Shown: piece by piece, positions 47,001 through 54,032 of the stretch
How the letters are laid out: each line of letters opens with the position of its first letter
Position numbering within the stretch: position 1 is the stretch's first letter
From: Lineus longissimus
Lineage: Eukaryota > Nemertea > Pilidiophora > Heteronemertea > Lineidae
Assembly: GCF_910592395.1 (NCBI RefSeq)
Contig: NC_088318.1
Coordinates: 2,544,001 to 2,604,000, forward strand
Length of the DNA stretch: 60,000 nucleotides
Direction: 5' to 3'
Notes under the pieces: generated by a model
The model's database searches: none
The model's input: the letters and a program-made list of their open reading frames with translations, nothing else
What the model was told of the DNA's origin: nothing
Translations under genes and position numbers: made by a program

Positions 47001-47469
47001 CACACATGTGGAGAACATAACGCAATATCTCAGTTAAGTTTAGTAGAACCTCTCTACTAAGGACACTCTTGGGATTGACAAATGCTGTCCTTAATTGAGA
47101 GGTGTCCTGATTCCTATGGAAATAACCAAGTAGGGACCAACTATGGTTTCCTTAATAGAGAGGGTGTCCTTAGTAGAGAGGTGTCCGCTAAGGAAGGTTC
47201 CACACTGTGTGACATTAGAATGATATTGTGAAGTAATGGACAATTCCTTAAGAAGCACAGGCAATCTAACTCCTGATATATTGTGGACTTTTTCAGAGGA
47301 AGGCCTTGAAAAGATCTGTCAGAGGTTGTTCAGCGACAGTGCTATCGGAATGTTCTTCAGGGACTTCTTGAATGATAAACCAGAGACAGTGTATGATGAG
47401 ATGTTGGATCTCTACATATCCGACTTCATCCACATGAGTGTGCGTTGTGGCCAGGAGGGGATGCAGGAG
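18704..47469 (+). CDS. RNF213: RNF213/mysterin-like giant AAA+ ATPase and E3 ligase, partial (55 exons)
   Basis: 55 exons give about 11.0 kb of coding sequence (about 3,670 codons), against about 5,200 residues for vertebrate RNF213. Order and content match that family: CBM20-like N-terminus, long helical stalk, six-unit dynein-like AAA ring and E3 shell. RNF213 is a cytosolic ubiquitin ligase that binds lipid droplets and coats intracellular pathogens. The first exon starts in phase 2, so coding exons lie upstream, beyond the repeat block. The last exon ends in phase 0 at a good donor (47,470), and the RING module is not in the window. I checked all 54 junctions: 52 chain in phase at plausible sites. 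The exceptions are exon 5/6 and exon 20/21. No internal stop occurs in the chain, which argues for a functional gene. Exon groups are given in the next entries. Confidence 0.95.
18951..19090. repeat. Fragment of the 48.4-49.5 kb dispersed repeat
   Basis: GGGGGCCAAATC, ATATCATGGGTACAT, CACCATGCAGTATATGTC and TTTTTGATTTGACCTACTTTT occur here in the same order as in the internal repeats at 48,880-49,030. This is a short, diverged copy of that family inside intron 1. Confidence 0.65.
20061..20186. repeat. 18-bp tandem repeat (7 copies) just after exon 3
   Basis: Seven copies of AGTCAACTTACTGGAGTA; the last has one inner and one end change. It starts 33 bp after the exon 3 donor. The period is a multiple of three and the exon 3 frame stays open through it, encoding repeated SQLTGV. 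Each copy boundary contains GAGTAAGT, a good donor-like string. Confidence 0.95.
20619..29940 (+). CDS. RNF213: RNF213-like exons 4-19: N-terminal stalk
   Basis: Exons 20619-20875, 21048-21118, 21153-21401, 21715-21916, 22300-22376, 22684-23026, 23575-23673, 23970-24074, 24443-24626, 25600-25938, 26367-26953, 27327-27477, 27700-27917, 28430-28570, 28941-29114 and 29337-29940. The product is mainly long amphipathic helices, as expected for the stalk of RNF213. No catalytic motif is seen. The end of exon 19 has LKERLIGAGFSEKLACLAI, a UBA-like pattern. All junctions keep phase except exon 5 to 6: the strong donor at 21,119 leaves one base, while exon 6 needs two; a weak donor inside exon 5 (AGATT/GTCTCC) would restore phase. 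Introns hold 42-bp and 34-bp minisatellites. Confidence 0.85.
23079..23340. repeat. 42-bp minisatellite (about 6 copies) in intron
   Basis: Repeats of ATAGATGGATTGGTTGAATA followed by a CAAATGATAACTCTTCAGC block, with copies diverging towards the right end. It starts shortly after the exon 9 donor. Confidence 0.9.
24715..25075. repeat. 34-bp AT-rich minisatellite (about 10 copies) in intron
   Basis: Repeats of GTACATTATATTCATTAAAG plus AATACATTATATAG. Two copies carry an extra TTATA. It lies between exons 12 and 13. Confidence 0.9.
30306..34375 (+). CDS. RNF213: RNF213-like exons 20-30: linker and AAA1-AAA2 region
   Basis: Exons 30306-30505, 30571-30656, 30978-31099, 31343-31417, 31571-31677, 31795-31936, 32302-32485, 32674-32896, 33045-33194, 33667-33778 and 34240-34375. 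Exon 20 encodes an acidic run (DDDDDEDGD). Exons 23-25 include RILLRTFPPFLRSGRPNL and EEILLCTNSTTTEEVDLLW, typical of the family ahead of AAA2. Exon 27 has a P-loop, SFTAGVGKTLIATR, the AAA2 Walker A; family members bind nucleotide here without strong catalytic motifs. Exon 20's strong donor (GAA/GTATGT at 30,502) is out of phase with exon 21; the end at 30,505 uses a weaker GT that keeps phase. A decayed duplicate of exon 30 lies at 34034-34197. Confidence 0.88.
34034..34197 (+). pseudogene. Decayed tandem duplicate of RNF213-like exon 30
   Basis: This stretch has its own acceptor (GTTTTGTAG), its own donor (CAG/GTTCAG), and the start pattern of the true exon at 34240-34375: GATGACCC, then a LLH-coding triplet set, then ACTAGCAAAGAGTTTCAG against ACCAGCCAGGAATTCCAG. 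A run of six C at about 34,051-34,056 has one base more than the true exon allows, so the frame reaches TGA within about ten codons. Without the extra base its start and end phases (1 in, 2 out) would equal those of exon 30. It is longer than exon 30 by about 27 bp and differs at many sites, so the duplication is not recent. An assembly error in the C run is possible; in that case this would be an alternative exon. Confidence 0.8.
34573..38031 (+). CDS. RNF213: RNF213-like exons 31-37: AAA3 (catalytic)
   Basis: Exons 34573-34872, 35396-35593, 35858-36101, 36357-36595, 36905-37127, 37525-37611 and 37885-38031. Exon 31 has YCGVENPSWAELRHFISFLN and exon 33 YELTTDNVKKMLAIFMRFRC, hallmark RNF213 strings. 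Walker A is GETGCGKT (36,006-36,029) and Walker B ILFFDEAN (about 36,456-36,479). Exon 34 ends with AACNPYRK and exon 35 continues AGLGYNVKADKTADKLG and LVYRVQPLPQSMLPLVWDFG. The lysine of Walker A and the DE of Walker B are intact, so ATP hydrolysis is expected. The intron after exon 33 begins GC (AAG/GCGAGT), a GC-AG intron. Exon 37 ends in an acidic run. Confidence 0.95.
34949..35310. repeat. About 29-bp degenerate minisatellite in intron
   Basis: Copies of GGTGATGTGTGCTCCAGGCC followed by TTCAATTTA, with diverged GACGTCTGCTCC variants to the left. It fills most of the intron between exons 31 and 32. Confidence 0.85.
38294..38416. repeat. Long hairpin / MITE-like inverted repeat in intron
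   Basis: The arm at 38,294-38,333 (GGCTAATATTTATAAAGACT then AGTAAATGCTTTTACT) is nearly the reverse complement of 38,378-38,416, leaving a loop of about 44 bp. It would fold into a stem of about 37 bp with few mismatches. It lies between exons 37 and 38. Confidence 0.8.
38588..40403 (+). CDS. RNF213: RNF213-like exons 38-42: AAA4 (catalytic)
   Basis: Exons 38588-38772, 38904-39129, 39418-39588, 39727-39902 and 40109-40403. Exon 38 reads SLILALGVCYHACLQEK. Exon 39 has ENLFMMVVCIELRIPLFLVG followed by Walker A GKPGSSKS. Exon 40 has the Walker B and sensor region VVVLDEVGLAEDSPRMPLK, and exon 41 continues TLHPLLEDG and GISNWALDPAKMNRGI. These are the most conserved strings of RNF213 and its paralogues. 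Catalytic residues are intact. Exon 42 has FFGLRDFYSLVKMVYAFA and ends at a GTGAGT donor that is repeated 113 bp later in a tandem duplication. Confidence 0.96.
40403..40628. repeat. 113-bp tandem duplication including a splice donor
   Basis: Two nearly identical copies (from 40,403 and from 40,516), each beginning GGTGAGTGATCAAG, so the exon 42 donor is present twice. Differences are few (for example CATTGTGC against CATTATGC). Confidence 0.92.
40940..43454 (+). CDS. RNF213: RNF213-like exons 43-47: AAA5-AAA6 and hinge
   Basis: Exons 40940-41013, 41413-41545, 42074-42456, 42800-42926 and 43257-43454. Exon 44 has ESRYLLILTENYAALGILQQ, and exon 45 has NLESLYESLYDALNQYYVYM, VDLGLGTHRVKCRV and FPIPLINRLEKHFL, all diagnostic of the post-AAA4 part of RNF213. 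No Walker A is seen in this segment, as in the family, where AAA5 and AAA6 are structural. The arginine-rich INRLEKH region is typical of RNF213-type subunits. Exon 47 has ILLACATPDSVLRL. All junctions are in phase. Confidence 0.94.
41134..41310. repeat. Short MITE with TACARTnnAACCT ends, copy 1
   Basis: Begins TACAATTCAACCTCTCCATT and ends, in reverse complement, TACAGTGGAACCTTCCTTAG. Internal AAGGACA and GAGAGGTGT motifs recur in both orientations. TA at both outer ends fits a Tc1/mariner-type target duplication. A related copy is at 47,041-47,208. Confidence 0.7.
43939..47469 (+). CDS. RNF213: RNF213-like exons 48-55: E3 shell, RING not reached
   Basis: Exons 43939-44069, 44231-44435, 44703-44879, 45056-45271, 45625-45805, 46087-46234, 46545-46885 and 47297-47469. 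Exon 49 has NSNLIACARYQIMEEYNEV and HFVFIVQMPRV; exon 50 opens GGKWHSVHLDDLRPP. Exon 53 ends NINRAGTFR and exon 54 has FPFSWEVYAQMEIIIQTAK, placing the sequence in the E3 shell ahead of the RING. Exon 55 ends FIHMSVRCGQEGMQE at a GTAGGT donor. No C3HC4 RING motif occurs anywhere between 47,470 and 60,000 on either strand. Exons 50-51 encode a polar, low-complexity insert like that of vertebrate RNF213. Confidence 0.93.
47041..47208. repeat. Short MITE, copy 2
   Basis: Shares AACCTCTCTACTAAGGACAC, GACAAATGCTGTCCTTAA and GTGTCCGCTAAGGAAGGTTC with the copy at 41,134-41,310, in the same orientation. It lies in the intron before exon 55. Confidence 0.7.
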
Positions 47470-48364
47470 GTAGGTTGGCCCAAGGGGGTCACAGTTCTAA
47501 ACCCAATGCCGATTATCGACTAATTTTCTAGCTGGTGATGTATAGTAACCTTTCTTATGAGTAGCACTGTAATGTGTAAATCTTGGAATTAAGTGTGCGG
47601 GATTATTGGAATTGGGTTCAGATAAGATACCTGTGAATAATCGTGGAAAATTCCCACGGTCTACTTTTAATCCTCCATTCTCCCCAGCGTGATCAATTTC
47701 GTGATCAATTACGTCAGCATTGATGCGGCTCCTCATTGGATGGAGACGCATCAACGTTGCCCCCTGATTGGTGCAGACAAAGCTGCGCGTGAATACAAAA
47801 CAGCTGTCCGCACGCTCTCGGCAGAGAGAGATGGAGAGAGAGAGAGAGAGAGAGAGTTATTCCAGTCTCCCGAGTATTTCTAGTCACGTGCACGAATCGT
47901 CATCCCAACGAACTATTTTATCAATTATGACTTTGGTGTGTATAATTTTGTGAAGCAGTGTTAGAATAAAGGATCCGGACGTTAGAAGGCAAATCCAGGA
48001 CTTCTTACTTTTGTAACCCGTGCAAATACAACATGGCGACCTTCCCAGGATCTTCAATTCGTGAGGACAGTGAGTCCGGATGCGTTTCAGTCTTGGAGCA
48101 GATTTTAACCAAGGACTCCGTTTTTCACGCCACGTGCTAGTGCTACTGCAGTGCATTATGTACAGTACGTGTACACCTACGTGATTTCTAACTCGCTCAT
48201 TTCATCGGGAGGCAGAATAGTGACGTTCGTTTGTCAATATAATATTTATAAAATCGTGAATTTTTCCTAAACTGTTCGTGACGTAAGTGCGAATTTCATT
48301 ATATATCGTCACTTTGTTATAAATCACTGTGATCCCCATGAATCACTGTGAGTGTGAGCGCAGC
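47470..48364. other. No recognised gene: intronic or intergenic sequence
   Basis: After exon 55 no further RNF213-like exon is visible. The stretch has two inverted CCAAT-type motifs (CATTGGATGG and TGATTGGTGC, 47,735-47,780), a (GA)n tract at about 47,826-47,860, a CACGTG box near 47,884, and a Kozak-like ATG (AACATGGCG) opening a 35-codon frame at about 48,033-48,140. These together look faintly promoter-like, but no gene follows that I can recognise. Confidence 0.4.
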
Positions 48365-48370
48365 ATTTTT

Positions 48371-49478
48371 AGCTCACCTCTTAGCAGAGGTGAGCTTATC
48401 CCATACCGTGGCGTCCGTCGTCCGTCGTCGTCGTCGTCGTCGTCGTCGTCCGTCGTCGTCCGTCGTCCGTTAGCAGGGCACGTTTCGTAACTGTTAGAGC
48501 TATTGAGTTGAAACTTGGTACACATGTACCCTTATGTAATGACACCTTGGAGACCAAGTTTCGGTCCGATTCGTTTCATGGTTTGGCCACCAGGGGGCCA
48601 AACGTTAAAAGTGAAAATATGCAATATCTCCCTTAATAGTAGTCGGGAAATTTTGAAAAAAATATGGTAGGTACTTCTAGCAAAGGTGCATCATATATCC
48701 TCCGGGTTTTTGATTTGACCTCCTTTTCAAGGTCACAGAGGTCAAATGGTGTAAATTGGCCATTAGGATGTAACGATGGCACGTTTCTAAACTGCAATGA
48801 CTATTGATACCAAATTTGGTACACATTTACCCCTTAGTCAGGTGATCTCAGGGACCGAAGTTTGGTCCAATATGATTCACCACTTGACCACCAGGTGGCA
48901 AAATCCAAAAACCTTAAAAATGTGATTATTCCTTAACTTCTTGCCCGATTGCCACCAATTTGATATCATGGGTACATCTAACCACCATACAGTATATGTC
49001 ACACAGGTTTTTAATTTGACCTTCTTGTCAAGGTCACAGAGGTCAAATGGCGTAAATTCGCCGTCAGGCCGTAACTATGGCACGTTTCTTAACTGCAATG
49101 ACTATTGATCACAAATTAAGTACACATGTACCCCTTGGTCAGGTGATCTCAGGTACCGAAGTTTGGTGCGATCTGATTTGCCGTTTGGCCTCCAGGGAGG
49201 GGGCCAAATCCTAAATTCTTCAAAATGCCATTATTTCTAGTAATGACTTGCCCAATTGGCACCAATTTTATATCATAGGTACATCTAATTCTAACAACCA
49301 TTCAATGTGTCACCCGGGTCTTCTTTGATTTGACCTGCTTTTCAAGGTCACATAGGTCGAATGTACTGTAAATTGGCCATTTTGGGGAAATTGTAATTGC
49401 TTGGACCTACATCAAACCTAACACTACATGACACAATACCATGCTCTTTATCCATCTTTCCTCCACATGAGGTGAGCA
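48371..49478. repeat. Dispersed repeat with hairpin end and (CGTC)n tract
   Basis: Starts with the perfect hairpin AGCTCACCTC-TTAGCA-GAGGTGAGCT (48,371-48,396), followed by a CGTC-rich microsatellite (48,410-48,472) and three diverged internal repeats of about 300 bp. Each internal repeat contains TTGGTACACAT, CAGGTGATCTCAG or similar, a GGCCACCAGG motif and TTTGATTTGACC...AAGGTCA. It ends in GAGGTGAGCA, the reverse complement of the first bases. Similar repeats are common in marine invertebrate genomes. A fragment lies in intron 1 at about 18,951-19,090. Confidence 0.8.
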
Positions 49479-50134
49479 CAATGGCCCTGGCCATTTCATT
49501 GTTTAATCGATTGACGGACACCGTCTTCGTCAGTACACATAGTACACGTCTATCTCTGTGTGTACCGAACTATTCAACCTCTACATGTTCTATAACGTCC
49601 ACGGATGATGTGCCCAGCAGCCAGAATACTCTTCAATTCGCCCTGATGTCTACTCGAGATCCGATACCGTTCCAGGCTCCAGCTGACCCAGCGTTGCTGT
49701 TTTAAAAGAGACATTTTATCAACTTTTTGAAAGACATTTTATAAACTTTTGAGAGACATTTGTAAACTTTTTGATAGTCATTTATAAACTTTTTTGAAAG
49801 ACATTTATAAACTAATTAGTAATAGGACAATATTGTGCATCATTTCAATTTTGGCAGAGTATTTGCAATATCAGTCGATTCATAGCATTTAATGCATTTA
49901 ATCTTAAATTTTTACTCGTTATTGCAAACAGACTGGAACCGGACCCCGAGGATTTTGACAACTGTATATTTATAATATGAACTTTGTTTAGCTTTGCCCT
50001 GTTACAGCAAGATAGACAACGGACCAACCCAACCTTTAATGTTGCATTTCCTTTTCAGAAGAAATTAACTTTTGCTTCCCAAATACCTGACTTTTTATTC
50101 CTTCATAACTAACTTTTACCCCTTTACAGTAATA
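49479..50134 (+). other. Leader of Ty3-like element A, with AT-rich tandem repeat
   Basis: 49,707-49,815 has about five copies of a 22-23-bp AT-rich repeat (GACATTTATAAACTTTTTGA). The rest is AT-rich with no domain-bearing ORF. A short frame at 49,397-49,705 ends in QAPADPALLF, which loosely resembles the first residues of the gag ORF, but its start lies in the preceding repeat. No LTR matching the 3' side of element A was found. Confidence 0.45.
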
Positions 50135-50950
50135 ATGGCAGAGCCAGCAGATCCAGCACCACCTGCTTTCAGGGGCACCGATTTTCTACCTCCTTTGTTT
50201 GATGGTGAAGTGATCGACCATGACATTTGTCATGCACATATCTTGTCGTTTATGGACTACCTCCACTTCCACAATCTCCACGAGCCAGCAAATGCTGCAG
50301 AGATGATTCATATAATAACATTGTTCAAGGCTAGACTTCGTTGCAAAGCACGTCTGTGGGCAGAGGGAAAAGTTTTCCCCACTATCGCTAATCTCAGAGC
50401 ACAGTTTATGCAGAGGTTCAGTCCGACCCATTCAAATTTTGCCAATGTCAAGCATTTTCATTCTCTCTCCCATACCCCAGGCAATTCCGTCGAAATGACT
50501 CTGAATAAGATACGCTTAGCGGCCCAGCGTATTCATTATAATGAGGTCCAGGTTCGTGACAAATTCTTACAGGTTTTGCCTACCAATTGTCAGGCAGCAG
50601 TCATCATGGCTGCCCCTGCAGATGCAGACGTGGCAGTTCTTGTTGAACGTGCTCAACAATATTTAGATTTTTCTGAGCCAGACAGGCCAACTACTGCTAA
50701 TAAGCAGGTATCATTTATCACTGATCAGGTCCATGTGGCCACTGCTAGTGCATCCACTAACAGTAGTGCTTGCGCAGTTGACAGGCTTACTGAGCAACTT
50801 GCTGCTCTTCGCACAGAAGTGCAAGATTTGTCTATAGAGGTCAGGACTCCACCTCAGGTTCATTTTAGTCAACCACAGTCCAACTCCGATACTGGTGCTC
50901 GTCCATATAGCTCGAACTACCGTTCAAGTTCGCCATCTCCTCTCCTGTGA
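50135..50950 (+). CDS. gag: Gag (capsid part) of element A
   Basis: Start taken at the ATG at 50,135 (AATAATGGCAG), 21 codons inside a longer open frame. The protein (about 271 residues) has the Ty3-type capsid pattern: FLPPLFDGEVIDHDICHAHI, then RCKARLWAEG and LRAQFMQRFSPTHSNF, and a helical C-terminal lobe ending LVERAQQYLDF. It then runs into a serine- and arginine-rich tail and stops at TGA (50,948). The serine/arginine-rich sequence continues naturally in the -1 frame from about 50,944, and no slippery heptamer precedes this stop, so a 1-bp indel is the likelier cause. Confidence 0.75.
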   Translation: MAEPADPAPPAFRGTDFLPPLFDGEVIDHDICHAHILSFMDYLHFHNLHEPANAAEMIHIITLFKARLRCKARLWAEGKVFPTIANLRAQFMQRFSPTHSNFANVKHFHSLSHTPGNSVEMTLNKIRLAAQRIHYNEVQVRDKFLQVLPTNCQAAVIMAAPADADVAVLVERAQQYLDFSEPDRPTTANKQVSFITDQVHVATASASTNSSACAVDRLTEQLAALRTEVQDLSIEVRTPPQVHFSQPQSNSDTGARPYSSNYRSSSPSPLL

Positions 50951-51387
50951 GTCATCAGTCTAGACGTCCTAGTCGTAGTCCGGCTAGAGACCGTTATCGT
51001 TCCTATTCAGATAGTCATTGTTTATCCAGTAGATCCCCATGTAGGGACAGTCGTCGTTCTCAGGGTTCCTATGGTATTTCTCGTTCTGGTAACTCTCCCC
51101 GTCGTGCCACCTCCAACATTGTCTGTTATTTCTGCCACAAACCCAATCATGTGTGGAGAAACTGTTATACTTACCAGAACATGGGCAGTCGTGGGATGAA
51201 CCCTACTTTCATGCCCGTAAGGCCTCCAGCGCCACCCTTTTCTCCATCCCATTATCAGCCAACAGATAATGGTCAACAGTTTCGTCAGGACAATCGATGT
51301 CCTCAACCCTACCCGTTCCAATCCTATAAGCCAGATAACAGGTCAAGGTTTGATCAGTACTCTGGACCACAACAGCAAAATTTTTAG
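50944..51387 (+). CDS. Nucleocapsid segment of element A (zinc knuckle)
   Basis: A -1 frame continuation of gag. It is rich in serine and arginine (SRRPSRSPARDRYRSYS) with one CX2CX4HX4C zinc knuckle, CYFCHKPNHVWRNC, encoded at about 51,124-51,165, followed by a proline- and glutamine-rich end. The stop TAG at 51,385 is directly preceded by a canonical -1 slippery heptamer. The knuckle would bind the element's RNA. Confidence 0.75.
   Translation, partial: PVSHQSRRPSRSPARDRYRSYSDSHCLSSRSPCRDSRRSQGSYGISRSGNSPRRATSNIVCYFCHKPNHVWRNCYTYQNMGSRGMNPTFMPVRPPAPPFSPSHYQPTDNGQQFRQDNRCPQPYPFQSYKPDNRSRFDQYSGPQQQNF
51378..51384 (+). other. -1 ribosomal frameshift site (A AAT TTT) before NC stop
   Basis: In the NC frame the codons are CAA AAT TTT TAG, which fits X XXY YYZ. 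The pol frame is exactly -1 and is open from 51,381 onwards. Position and spacing match gag-pol frameshift sites. No downstream pseudoknot was modelled. Confidence 0.65.
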
Positions 51388-53888
51388 ATAGGAGAAGCAC
51401 TAACTGCCACTTAGATGCCTCTCCGACTCTATTTTCTGCTCAACATTCTGGTGATCAACATTCTAGTGATCATTTGTCTTCATCGTATAATCCACATTCT
51501 GAATATCTTGGTGAATCCTCTGCTGACATTCAGCTCACTTCTAGGAATTATGCCAAAGGTTATTTACCCACAGGCCAAGGTTTGGTCATTTTATTTGATT
51601 CAGGAGCCACTGAGACTCTGATTGGTTTGGAAACTGTAAGGGACTCCCCCTATTTGTCCAAATTGCCCAAGGTTGATATTAAACCAATCAAATTTCGTAT
51701 TGGTAATGGAGAATTTTTGTTTGCAAAACAGGCCATCAAGCCTAAACTTACAATTCAAGGGAACCATTCCAATGTATACTGTGTCATAGCTGAGAATTTC
51801 ATTGGTCCTGATATTCTTTTGGGTACATCTACCATGAAGGAACTCAAAGGTTCTTTGGATTTCATTACAAATTCGTTCAAGGTCAGGCCAAAGAAGGCTT
51901 GGTTACGTCCTACTGTCAATACTGTCATTAGACCAGGTCAGGTTAGGGTCATTCATGTTAAAGGCAAATTGCCCCATCACATGAAAAACTCGGCACTCAT
52001 ATTGAATTCATCGTCTCATTTGTCTAGGTTTTGTCCTTCAACCATGATGGTCAAATTGAAACACGGTTTAGCTCCTATTCGTATTTATAACCATTCTCGT
52101 AAACCCGTCAATATTCGGTCTGACAAGCCTATTGTCTTCACCAACTTGGATGATTTTATTCATGTCACTCAAAGTTTGTCTCCAAGCTGCCTCAAGCAAA
52201 ATCAACCCTGTGCTCCGTCACAACCACCTGTTGATGATCAAGACTCGCATTTGTCAGCTAGGGACATTTTAAGGCGAGATGTTAAATTAGACCATAGTAT
52301 TCTGTCTAAGCCAGAACAGGCCAGTGTGTATGATATTTTGGAAAAACATGCTCCAGCATTTAGTCTTCGAGGTGAGGTTGGGACTTGTCCCAATTTTGAG
52401 GTGGACATCCATCTCAAGGATGAAACCCCTTTCTATATCCGACCATATCCGGTCGCTGAGGAAAACAAACCTCTCATCGATAAGGAACTTGATAAATTAG
52501 TCAAGTTGGGCATTTTGCATCAAGGCCATACATTATATTCCAGTCCAATTTTGCTTGTCAAGAAGAAGGATTCTACTGAGAAGCGCGTTGTAACAGATAT
52601 TTGGTTTTTAAATAGTCAGGTTCATTGTGCAAATCAAGATTTCACTCCTTTAAAAACCATCTTAGCTAGGATTGGTCAGTCAAATTGTAAAGTCTTGAGT
52701 GTCATAGATTTGAAAAGTGCTTTTCATTGTCTACCTTTGTCTCGTAGGGCACAGGCCTACACCGGCATATCTGCCTACAACGGTGGTCGAACTTTTTACT
52801 ATCGTAGACTACCAATGGGTTTGTCCATTTCTCTGTCCATTTTCTCTCAGAAAATCAATGATATCCTTTCTAAGATTCCCAACTCTAATCTCTTTTGCTG
52901 TGCAGTACATGATGACATTCTCATCTTCAGTAAAGATAAGAAAGAGCATACTGTACATCTACAACAAATTTTCCAGGCTTTGATTGCCAATGGCTTGAAG
53001 ATTTCTCCTAAGAAATATCGCTTGTTTCAGACTAGAGTTGTTTACTTGGGTCATGTTCTGTCCATTTCTCCTGATGGTTTTGTTCAAATTTCGGCTATGA
53101 ATGACAAGTGTTTGTCTATTAGGAATATGAAGACCCCTACATGTCAGAAAGCGGTCCGAAGGTTTGTCGGTGCTGTGTCATATTTGAGTCAATATTTACC
53201 TAGATTGCAGGAATTGCTTACACCTTTACATGAGCTGACACGCAAATCTAAGCATTTCCATTGGCAACCCCATCATGAGATAGCTTTTCATACTATCAAA
53301 GACTTACTCATCAAGCCACCTGTCTTGAATGCACCCACTACTAGAGGTGAATTCAGATTGTATAGTGATACTTCACATATTGCTACAGGTTCATATCTTG
53401 CTCAATACTCTGATGGGCAAGAACGCATTATTGCATACTATTCCAAGCGCTTACCAAAGGCGGCAAAGAACTATTTTGTTAGTGAGCTTAAATTGCTTGG
53501 ACTCCTCATCAATGTAACAGCTTTTCAGTATTTGTTACAAGACAAGACTTTCCAGGCTTTTGTTGATCATTCTTCTTTGGTTCAGATTGTAAAGTCAAAG
53601 AAGCAGCCACTGACCACTAGGTTGCAAAAGCTGCTTGAGCGACTGTCTTCCTATAGTTTTCAGTTGTCGTACATGCCAGGCAAAGAACTTGTGTTAGCTG
53701 ATTTCTTGTCACGTGCTCCTCTAGATGATGATACTGAGTTGGATAGGATTATGCCAATCGCGTTCCAGGCACAATCACCTGTTATTTATGAATTAGAGTC
53801 TCTTTCAACCCCTGTTCAGGAGCATGCATTTTATACACTGCCACTTCCTGAAAAGATTGTTACCACTGGTCATATGCAAAAAAAATGA
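51381..53888 (+). CDS. pol: Protease-RT-RNase H of element A
   Basis: Open in the -1 frame from 51,381; the first ATG is at 51,474 (804 residues from there, numbering below). Protease has LFDSGATETLIG with D at about 42. RT has YSSPILLVKKKDS, SVIDLKSAFHCL and RRLPMGLSISLSIF; the catalytic box is AVHDDILIFS (about 478-481), with valine-histidine where YxDD is usual. RNase H has LYSDTSHIATGSYL (Asp about 632), SELKLL, VDHSSL and ADFLSR near 743. The ORF ends after 53,885 with no integrase. Loss of the tyrosine in the RT box may lower activity, but both aspartates remain. Confidence 0.85.
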   Translation, partial: FLDRRSTNCHLDASPTLFSAQHSGDQHSSDHLSSSYNPHSEYLGESSADIQLTSRNYAKGYLPTGQGLVILFDSGATETLIGLETVRDSPYLSKLPKVDIKPIKFRIGNGEFLFAKQAIKPKLTIQGNHSNVYCVIAENFIGPDILLGTSTMKELKGSLDFITNSFKVRPKKAWLRPTVNTVIRPGQVRVIHVKGKLPHHMKNSALILNSSSHLSRFCPSTMMVKLKHGLAPIRIYNHSRKPVNIRSDKPIVFTNLDDFIHVTQSLSPSCLKQNQPCAPSQPPVDDQDSHLSARDILRRDVKLDHSILSKPEQASVYDILEKHAPAFSLRGEVGTCPNFEVDIHLKDETPFYIRPYPVAEENKPLIDKELDKLVKLGILHQGHTLYSSPILLVKKKDSTEKRVVTDIWFLNSQVHCANQDFTPLKTILARIGQSNCKVLSVIDLKSAFHCLPLSRRAQAYTGISAYNGGRTFYYRRLPMGLSISLSIFSQKINDILSKIPNSNLFCCAVHDDILIFSKDKKEHTVHLQQIFQALIANGLKISPKKYRLFQTRVVYLGHVLSISPDGFVQISAMNDKCLSIRNMKTPTCQKAVRRFVGAVSYLSQYLPRLQELLTPLHELTRKSKHFHWQPHHEIAFHTIKDLLIKPPVLNAPTTRGEFRLYSDTSHIATGSYLAQYSDGQERIIAYYSKRLPKAAKNYFVSELKLLGLLINVTAFQYLLQDKTFQAFVDHSSLVQIVKSKKQPLTTRLQKLLERLSSYSFQLSYMPGKELVLADFLSRAPLDDDTELDRIMPIAFQAQSPVIYELESLSTPVQEHAFYTLPLPEKIVTTGHMQKK
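53879..53885 (+). other. A AAA AAA slippery heptamer before pol stop
   Basis: In the pol frame the codons are CAA AAA AAA TGA. The -1 frame is open and continues with a proline-rich sequence (MNIPVPLLHRPKPIPKPR). The site fits X XXY YYZ. Long A runs are also prone to indels, so a simple length mutation cannot be excluded. Confidence 0.45.
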
Positions 53889-54032
53889 ACATTCCTGTGC
53901 CTCTTCTGCATAGGCCAAAACCAATTCCCAAACCACGAACACATGTTCCTTGTCAGCAGACAGTGACTGTTGCACCTACACACACTCCTCTTGTTAATGG
54001 CATTCAAACCAATGTGCCACCAGTACATATAC
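53885..54032 (+). CDS. Proline-rich 3' reading frame of element A, interrupted
   Basis: In the -1 frame after pol, starting MNIPVPLLHRPKPIPKPRTH. No domain is recognised. The frame runs into the inserted MULE-like element at 54,033. On the other side (from 55,022) it would reach a stop within about 20 codons. Its role is unknown; it might be a remnant of a longer pol tail. Confidence 0.4.

Noticed and set aside
48033-48140. 35-codon frame with a good start context (AACATGGCG) after CCAAT-like motifs
   Set aside because: Too short, no recognisable product, and no continuing exon found. Kept only as a note in the region entry.
49397-49705. 102-codon frame upstream of element A
   Set aside because: It starts inside the preceding dispersed repeat and has no domain; only a weak likeness of its end to the gag start.
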